This document shows, one piece after another, positions 57,547 through 64,000 of a DNA stretch of 64,000 nucleotides. Under the pieces are notes generated by a model. That model was not told the DNA's origin. It saw nothing but the letters and a program-made list of their open reading frames with translations, and did no database searches. The translations under genes and the position numbers were made by a program. The stretch is from Euglena gracilis (lineage: Eukaryota; Euglenida; Euglenophyceae; Euglenales): positions 53,952,155 through 54,016,154 of the forward strand of contig CP154954.1 in NCBI GenBank assembly GCA_039621445.1, given 5' to 3'. Position 1 is the first letter of the stretch, and the number at the start of each line of letters is the position of its first letter.

Positions 57547-57581
<35 letters not shown>

Positions 57582-57605
57582 TTTGTCTGTCTGTCTGCAT
57601 GCATA
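57532..57605. repeat. (CTGT)n(GGCT)n microsatellite
   Basis: CTGT units, then about eight GGCT units, then CTGT again; a short CATA repeat follows at 57630-57650. Confidence 0.95.
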
Positions 57606-58247
57606 CACACGTACATCCATCCATGCACCATACATACATACATACGTATATGGCAAAGATTTGCTAGTGGGACCCCCCCAGGGGCCTACTGTGTATCTCT
57701 GATTGCATGGGTTGATGCCACACCTCCTTTGAATGCTTAGGTCAGGCAAACATTGGAGAGGAACAAACACAAATTTAGAGTCGTCAGAAATCTGGAAGGA
57801 GAGATCAAACTTCACCGGCTGTAACCCCCCCAACCCCTCTCGACAAGCAACCCTCAAACATAAGCAACCTTGGGCCGATTTTTGGAACCTGAAATAAAAT
57901 CAACCAGTTGTTCATATTTGGGGGGTTGTTCCACATATTCCCATGCAGGTTTACCATTATTAAACTGTCATCATATTGCATAAAATTTGAGCAAGCTTTT
58001 TTTTTCAAGGCAGAGGTTCACATAAACCCCTGCCCCCAATCAGAACCTGCCCCAAGCTTCTGCCTCGCCACCTGAACCCATCACTTCCTGGTTGGGTAAG
58101 TTCATGGGGTCTGAGAAGCATTGCCAAAAGGGGGCATCCGATTGCATCATTGAAAGGTCCCAATGCAGTGACCATTGATTTTGAAGTATTTTTTTTTAAA
58201 GGAGAAATGAGTGAAATCAATAGTCAAAAGGTCTTCAAAGTCCGCAG

Positions 58248-58346
58248 CACAACTCGGGGTTGGAGGACGGCTCCGCGGCTGAACTCTGCAAGGCGCAGAT
58301 TGCGTCCCTCCAGCGGGCCATCTGCAAGGTGGAGAGGGACGCCCAG
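58248..58346 (+). CDS. Coiled-coil protein gene, 99-bp exon
   Basis: After GTCCGCAG. 33 codons in phase 0: HNSGLEDGSAAELCKAQIAS then LQRAICKVERDAQ, with donor CAG|GTTGAC. Heptad-like leucine and alanine spacing continues the coiled coil. Confidence 0.82.
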
Positions 58347-58732
58347 GTTGACTTGCCCACCATCCCTCGCCATCTGTCCCGCTTGCAGCTTGACTGTGAT
58401 GCCCCCCAAAGAAAACAACGCCCAAACGAAAGCAACTCCCTCACTGATAGCCATTCATTCAATGAAAATATATATATGCAAATGGAAGCAATTGGCTGCA
58501 GAACAGTAATAACAGTTGTTAAGTTCGAAGTATCAAGTCAATTAAAAGTGGGAAGCTGCCTCGTTGATTTTGGTAATGTGATTCGGGAACAACGCGCCTG
58601 GACCCCCCTTCTGGCATTCCCACGCCCCTCGGCAGGAGCCAGCCTTCATCAATCGAATGGCCCAACACACCCACCAACCCACCCACCGCCACCCAACCAA
58701 CTGCTCTCCCGCGCACGGCTCTTGCCCCGCAG

Positions 58733-58807
58733 ACACAACGAACGCAGCGGCGGATCGAGGAGGAACGCCAGGCGATGGAGGACGAGATTAGCCGCCTCCG
58801 CCTCCAG
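58733..58807 (+). CDS. Coiled-coil protein gene, 75-bp exon
   Basis: After TGCCCCGCAG. 25 codons in phase 0: TQRTQRRIEEERQAMEDEIS then RLRLQ, with donor CAG|GTCAGG. A typical charged coiled-coil helix. Confidence 0.85.
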
Positions 58808-58839
58808 GTCAGGGCGTTGCCTCAGCCGAAGGGGGGGGG

Positions 58840-58925
58840 CAGGCAGCAGCCATTTTCCAGTGAGCCCAAACTTTCCAGCCTGTGAGCTGGATTCCCTAGG
58901 GGGGGGGGGTCGCTTGGCGCCGCCC
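58840..58925 (+). repeat. CAGCAGCC-TTTTCCAG repeat
   Basis: GGCAGCAGCCATTTTCCAG, then CCTGTGAGCTGGATTCCC. Matches 52785-52850 (CAGCAGCCTTTTTCCAG, CTGAGCTGGACTCCC). Confidence 0.7.
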
Positions 58926-59162
58926 TGCTTCAGGCAGAGGTCGGACACGAATGGTTTTTTTGTGTTTTTCGATTTCGGCGAAATTTGTGTTTTTGCTTGT
59001 GTGTGTGTGTGTGTTCTTTTTCCTGGTGATTTTCCCGATTATTTCGTTGAAATTCGAAGGAGTTTACATAGGCCTTGCGTCTGTGTGTTAATTTGCATTT
59101 ATTTGTGTTTTTGCATCACATTTTTTGAGGGTCCATGTTGCGTCTCCCGCTCCCTGCTCCAG

Positions 59163-59305
59163 GTGCATCAGGCTGAGTTCCGGGCATGGGCCCTGCAGGG
59201 GCAGCAGCGCCAGACGCCAGGGGGCTCCGAGGCAGCGGCGGGCCCCCGTCCGTTGACAATCAGAGTGGCAGGGAGGGAATGGAGTGTTTTGTGGGACGAG
59301 GTTGT
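59163..59305 (+). CDS. Coiled-coil protein gene, probable exon
   Basis: After CCCTGCTCCAG. It encodes VHQAEFRAWALQGQQRQTPG then GSEAAAG, continuing in phase 0. The first half fits the coiled coil. The donor is uncertain: no CAG|GT occurs where similarity would end, and GT at about 59306 is one possibility. Confidence 0.55.
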
Positions 59306-59922
59306 TTCGGGGGGCTTGCTCTTTTTGCAGAATTTGGAGGCTTTTTGGGATTGGCTACACGTCCATCACCACCACGTCGCATTCCCCCCCACACTGCCTT
59401 TTTCCTTTTATTTTCTTTCCCTTTCAAGGAATAGCCACCCCGCCCATCGTCCTGACACCCAATCACTTAGTCACTGGCCGACCCCCCCCCCCCAGGGGTG
59501 AAGGGCTTTCTTAGTGTGACTGATTGGCTTTCGGCCCGGAACCCCAGGGGAGGTTCGCAAACACCAAAGTGACCCGGTGCCAAAGGCACCAGAAGTTTTT
59601 TTTGGCCTTTTTTGTCACATTTTTGGTCAAATTTCCCTTCGAATCCAGAGTGGCTCACCCCCCCCCCCCCTTGGGGAGACTGACTGGTTTTCCGATAATA
59701 AAAAAAGTGAGCGACTGGCTTTTGGGAGAGTGGAAGTGGCCCCCCCGGAGGGGGGGTCAGTAAAACACTGTATGGTCCTGGATGGATTCAGCCAAGAATA
59801 TTGGTAAGGTCACCGGTGCTTGGGCCAGTGAGCTTGATCCCTCTGCAACTCAAAAAAAAAAGCCCAGGGGGTGGAATTTCTCACGGCTTGCCTCTGCCGT
59901 GCCCGGCCGGGGGCCTCCCCAG

Positions 59923-60021
59923 AGTGGGGACGTGCTGGCGGGAGCGACGGAGGCCACGGCGCTGCAGGAGGAGCGGGACCAGCTGCTGGTGGAGGTCAGC
60001 CACCTGAGGAGCGCACTGGAG
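59923..60021 (+). CDS. Coiled-coil protein gene, second 99-bp exon
   Basis: After GGCCTCCCCAG. 33 codons in phase 0: SGDVLAGATEATALQEERDQ then LLVEVSHLRSALE, with donor GAG|GTGTGG. The length equals the exon at 58248. Confidence 0.85.
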
Positions 60022-60134
60022 GTGTGGAGGCGTTGTGGGATGTCCCAGCCATGTTCCCATGGTGTGGGCGGGTCAAGTGGCACAGGGGAGCTTTTCAAAA
60101 CGCAAATATTTTTTTCAGAGGGTCTTTTTGCATT

Positions 60135-60515
60135 AATTCGGTGCCCCCGTTCGATGCCCAGATGGCTCTTTGACTGCCCTTGGAAAATAGATGCCTTAAA
60201 AATTTAAAAATGCCTTGAAAATCTTGAAAAACCTTAAAAAATTCCTGAAAAAACCTTATAAAAATTCAAATTAAAAATGTACGCCTTAAAAAATACCCGC
60301 TGCCACCCCACCTACGGGTGTCCAAAACTTAAAACAGTTGAAAACCCATTTTTTCAGATAGTTCCGGCAATGCCAGAAATTATTTTTTCCCGAGGAGTTG
60401 GCTTGTTTTGCCAAGGTTTTGTGACTTCTTTATTGCTCGAAATTCGAAAAATTTTCCAAGACGATTTTTTTTAAGGTTTTTTAAGGTTTTTAAGGCGTCT
60501 TAAAAAATACCCCCT
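60135..60515 (+). repeat. Intron repeat, subfamily A, two partial copies
   Basis: GCCTTAAAA words, then ATAGTTCCGGCAATGCCAGA, TTTTGCCAAGGTTTTGTGAC, TTTATTGCTCGAAATTCGAA and GGCGTCTTAAAAAATACC. Confidence 0.75.
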
Positions 60516-61284
60516 GGTCCGGGCCGACCCTCCCAGGGCCCTAAAAAACCCTCTGATGGCTGCAGTGCAGTCCTGTGTTGTTCATTTGGCCTATCGGTGT
60601 GCAGAATCTCCGCTGTTTTTTTTATGTGGCATTTTAAACTGTTTTCTTTGCGCTGAGGATGGCAACCTCTCCCCAAAAAATCTGAGGCGTGCCACAGTTG
60701 GTACAAAACGAATGAAGTCTGGAGAAAATTTATGATTCTTGTCTTATTTTAAATTTCATTCATGCATCAAGCCTCTGTATTGCAAACAAAGTCAAGGAAA
60801 ACATCACCCAGAGTGCCTGAGTTTGCCACCCATTTCTGATTTTCCCGCAGTTCTTGTATTGAGTGACAATGGCGAATGGGGTTTTCGTCAAGATCTTTGA
60901 TAAACCCCAACCCCCAAAAGATAAATTGGTTCCAAAATTGATGTCATAATTCACATTCTTGGCATTCTTGGCAATCTTGATTCACTGACAATGGCATTCT
61001 TATCATTCAAATTATTGGGGAAACCCTGATGGCCCAAAAACATTTGGTTCGTTTCTGTAAAAATGGCACGGAGAGACTCGTGCAGCTTTGAAAGAGTTGC
61101 TCGAAACAGCAGCAGCGAAGCTTCGAACAAGTTGCTCAAAATTCCGTCAACAGCCACCCATTGGGCAATCCCAACGGCTTGGCAATTGTGAAGATTATTT
61201 GGGCCGTGATGTCCAACAATCGTTGAAATCCCGGAAGGTTTCCATGTCCCCGTTTTGCACACGCTGCACACTGTCCATCCCCAG

Positions 61285-61398
61285 GCCTCCCATGCCGAGG
61301 CGGAGGCCCTGGCGGAGGCGGTGGCCACCTTGACTCGCGAGGCCGCCCAGTTCCAGGGCCAGCTCGGCTCCCTGCGCGCAGAGAAGCAGCAACTGCAG
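61285..61398 (+). CDS. Coiled-coil protein gene, 114-bp exon
   Basis: After GTCCATCCCCAG. 38 codons in phase 0: ASHAEAEALAEAVATLTREA then AQFQGQLGSLRAEKQQLQ, with donor CAG|GTCGTC. High GC with alanine and leucine heptads. Confidence 0.87.
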
Positions 61399-62769
61399 GT
61401 CGTCCCAGCGCGACTGGTGCCTAAACATACAGAGCGGTTGGGGGAAACGGTGCTGGCTGCCCCCCCCCCCAGAAAGGGCTTCTGTTTCAGGGTATTTCAG
61501 GATAGACCTCGGGAGATATGAAACCATGAGGGGGAATCAAGGCAAAGCGATCGTTCCAAAAGAAAACACCGCCAATTCGGAGGTCCAGCTGTGGAGCTGT
61601 GTGGCCCATTTCGATTTGGGTCCATTGGCGCCTTCCAAGGCAAAACAATGGGCATCCAACCACCCTTCAGCTGGCCGAACCTGGGGGTCTGGGGCCAGAG
61701 CTTGTGAGCCGGACAAACTCTCTGGGGGGGGGGCAATGGAGTGAGCATCTGGATAATTGCACCCACGTCAACCCCCAGAAGGAATCATCTTGATGCAGAA
61801 CAAATCCAAAAAACAATGATAACCCTGGAGTTGCCCCAAAGTCAACAACTTTCCCCTGGTAAGAGACCCTCTTTTTCACGTAGTGATGGGCAAAGCCGCA
61901 TCGTGCAAACCCCCGATGGAGGCACCGGTCCAAGAGTTCTGTGCATCATCATTGGGGCACTAATCCACTCGTGGCCTGGCCAGGCAATTCCCAGCTGTGC
62001 GCCCCGCGCGGCTTCGAACCCTTGCCCCTCCTCATTGCTAATGAAACCACTCTGGACCAAATGATCTGTTTAAAATAATAAAGGGGTGTTTGTTATTGGG
62101 GATTGTTGTCTACCATTAACACGTTGGTCATGAAAGCAAAAAGAAAGCAAACAGTAACAACCTTCTCTGTCAAAAAAAACTATAAAATTGAGAAATCTGC
62201 ATTAAAGAAGTGATACTGAGGAAATTAACACTCCCAGCGTGAATAATAAATAAAAAGTCTGGGAAAAATCGCGGCAGCCCTCCAAGGTAATCAGGGGGGG
62301 GTTTTATTGGGCAAAACTTCAAAGGCTTAAATTGACCAAGAAGGACACCACAGGCCCGTTTTTGGTATTTGGGGATTTTTTTTTGCACGATCTATTATCT
62401 TTTTGATGCAATTTCTGATCCACTTCATTTATTCTTTCTTACTTTTTTTGCAATAATTCTGGTCGTCTTTCCTCGTTGTGTCTTTTGCCTTCAACGGTAG
62501 TGCGGAGGGGGGACAGCCAGTCCTCAGGGGGGTTATCGTTTGGGTGGGTGCATTATTTTGGAGAATTTCATTCTTTAAAGTTTTGGGGGGGTTTACTTTT
62601 TATTTTTCGACACAGGTCCACCCCATGTGGGGCAGAATTGTTTGCAAGCAATCTTGGCTTAGTGGGGATCACTGCCACTCAACAGCACAATTTTGTGAAT
62701 GCTGGGGAAAGCCCTCGCACCCCTCTCAGTTCTAAAGGAATAAGCGTTTTCTTTTTTGCATTCTGAGTA

Positions 62770-63015
62770 TGGCCTCTTGAGGACAGCCCTTTCTCAGGCC
62801 AAAGGGCTGGCCAACAGACGGTCCAGGGCTCCAACAAGGCTGAAAATTCAAACAAAATAAACATATTTTTTTGATGCCTTGGGTGGATGGACAATGGTCC
62901 AATGGATGCTGGAAGTCCAATTTTTCAATGTCGACCTATTTTCGCTGACAAATTTCAAAAAAAAAACGCCATTTCCCCCCTCTGGATTCTTTGTTTGAAT
63001 GTCTGGGATGGCGGT
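62770..63015 (+). repeat. Intron repeat, subfamily B, copy
   Basis: GCCAAAGGGCTGGCC, GGTCCAGGGCTCC, TTGGGTGGATGGACAATGGT, TTTTTCAATGTCGACCTATT and GAATGTCTGGGATGGCGG. Confidence 0.75.
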
Positions 63016-63189
63016 GTCTTTTCCCTTCCTGTTGCGGAGCTCCCTCTGGGAAACATGTGGATGATTGATCCAATGCTGCGAGGGGGTAGTCTGCACACCC
63101 CGCCAGGGATGTTTTATTATTATTATTTTTTAAAAAAACGAAGTTTTCAAGGCCTTTTTTTTATAGGTTTTTTCAGGTTTGAAATCCCA

Positions 63190-63495
63190 TTTCCAAGGGC
63201 TGTTCTGGTGTCCTGAGCGTCAAACAGGGTTGAAAATCAAAAACTCCAAAAAAAATCCATTTCTCAGCTTTGTAGATGGACAACTTCCAAGGACGCCAGA
63301 AATATTTTTTTGAGTTGGTTTGTGTTTGGTTGGACTTTGCGAGTTCATTTACGCTCGGTGGTAAAAATACGGCCAGAATGATGCTTTAAACTTTTTCAAG
63401 TTTTTTTATTATTGTACTTTAAGGCGTTTTGGCCAAATTTTCTCATGGTCTTAAGTATTTTTGCATGATTTTTAAAGCCGCCTTAAAAGATAATA
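63190..63495 (+). repeat. Intron repeat, subfamily A, copy
   Basis: CCAAGGGCTGTTCTGGTGTC, GGACAACTTCCAAGGACGCC, a TTTTGGCCAAATTTTCTC block and GCCGCCTTAAAAGATAATAT. It ends about 25 bp before the next exon. Confidence 0.8.
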
Positions 63496-63521
63496 TCTGC
63501 CACCCCTGACCATGGCCACAG

Positions 63522-63671
63522 GAGCAGCTGCTGAAGGCAGCGGAGGAGCTGACGGCGCTGTGCGCATCGGGTCCCGACCCTTCCGGGGGCTGGGAGGCAC
63601 GGGAGGGCCAGTGGGCGGCCCGCTGCGCCGCCCTCGTCGCGGAGAGGGACGCCGCTCTCCGGCAGCTGCAG
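63522..63671 (+). CDS. Coiled-coil protein gene, 150-bp exon
   Basis: After GGCCACAG. 50 codons in phase 0: EQLLKAAEELTALCASGPDP, then SGGWEAREGQWAARCAALVA and ERDAALRQLQ, with donor CAG|GTGTGC. The W..RC..L..ERD pattern is coiled-coil-like. This is the last exon in the window; the gene continues beyond 64000. Confidence 0.87.
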
Positions 63672-63944
63672 GTGTGCAGTGTGCTAAACTTCCAGGTACC
63701 CCCTCAGCCATGGGGCAGGATGGTGCAGGGGGACATTCTGCAGGTGGTTGCAGCCTGTGTGTGGATTCAGGTTGCTCGACCCAAATAACTCCACGCTCAG
63801 GCAGCCGATGGGGGGTGTGTGGGCAGAGTGGAGCTTTTGTGCAAAGCAGGCATTACTCTTTTGGCAATTTTTAAGGCAAAAACTCTTTCAAGAATTTGAG
63901 AAATTTTTCAGGCATTTTTTTGAAGGCTCTTTAAGGTGCTTTTT

Positions 63945-64000
63945 CCCAGGGCAGTCAAGGTCTATCCTGGCATCGAACCAACGTTTTGCACCTGGTCCGA
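63945..64000 (+). repeat. Intron repeat, subfamily A, cut by window end
   Basis: CAGGGCAGTCAAGG, then CCTGGCATCGAACCAACG and TGGTCC, the 5' part of the subfamily A repeat. Confidence 0.7.

Overview
The window looks like nuclear DNA from a microbial eukaryote with a large, repeat-filled, intron-rich genome, possibly a protist or alga. I could not place it more precisely. The grounds are a eukaryotic-type tRNA-Arg followed by a T-run, two genes whose exons are joined by GT-AG introns with matching phases, degenerate TTAGGG-like blocks, and dense inverted-repeat elements. Very long G and C homopolymers occur throughout, so the exact length of any tract may be an assembly artefact.

1-21 kb is almost entirely mobile and repeat DNA around one tRNA-Arg(UCG) at 5861-5933. 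Two copies of a 1.2-1.3 kb element (1467-2699 and 15939-17272) are flanked by TTAA and have terminal inverted repeats starting AAACGTGTTCAG. Each carries a short protein of unknown function followed, in another frame, by a PHD-like zinc finger. A third element (17784-19956) has unrelated ends but encodes a recognisably homologous short protein on the minus strand. It also contains a fourth TTAA-flanked element (18900-19725). Long foldbacks, nested inverted repeats and arrays of a short tag plus a G tract fill the rest.

25.1-51.7 kb holds a plus-strand fatty-acid amide hydrolase-like amidase gene. I recognise fourteen exons across about 26.6 kb. The amidase catalytic lysine and both active-site serines are present. 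Exon phases agree at most junctions. Two segments are not found: the region between the first two exons, and a stretch before the last exon. Introns carry interspersed repeats, a 2 kb satellite block bounded by inverted repeats (28309-30341), and small inverted-repeat elements.

54-64 kb holds the 5' part of a second plus-strand gene, coding for a coiled-coil protein. Most of its exons are multiples of three bases in phase 0, and it continues past the window end.

From 21.5 kb to the end, a repeat family with two subfamilies occurs at least seventeen times, always in the same orientation as the two host genes, often just upstream of exons. This is reminiscent of introner-like elements, but that is an inference.
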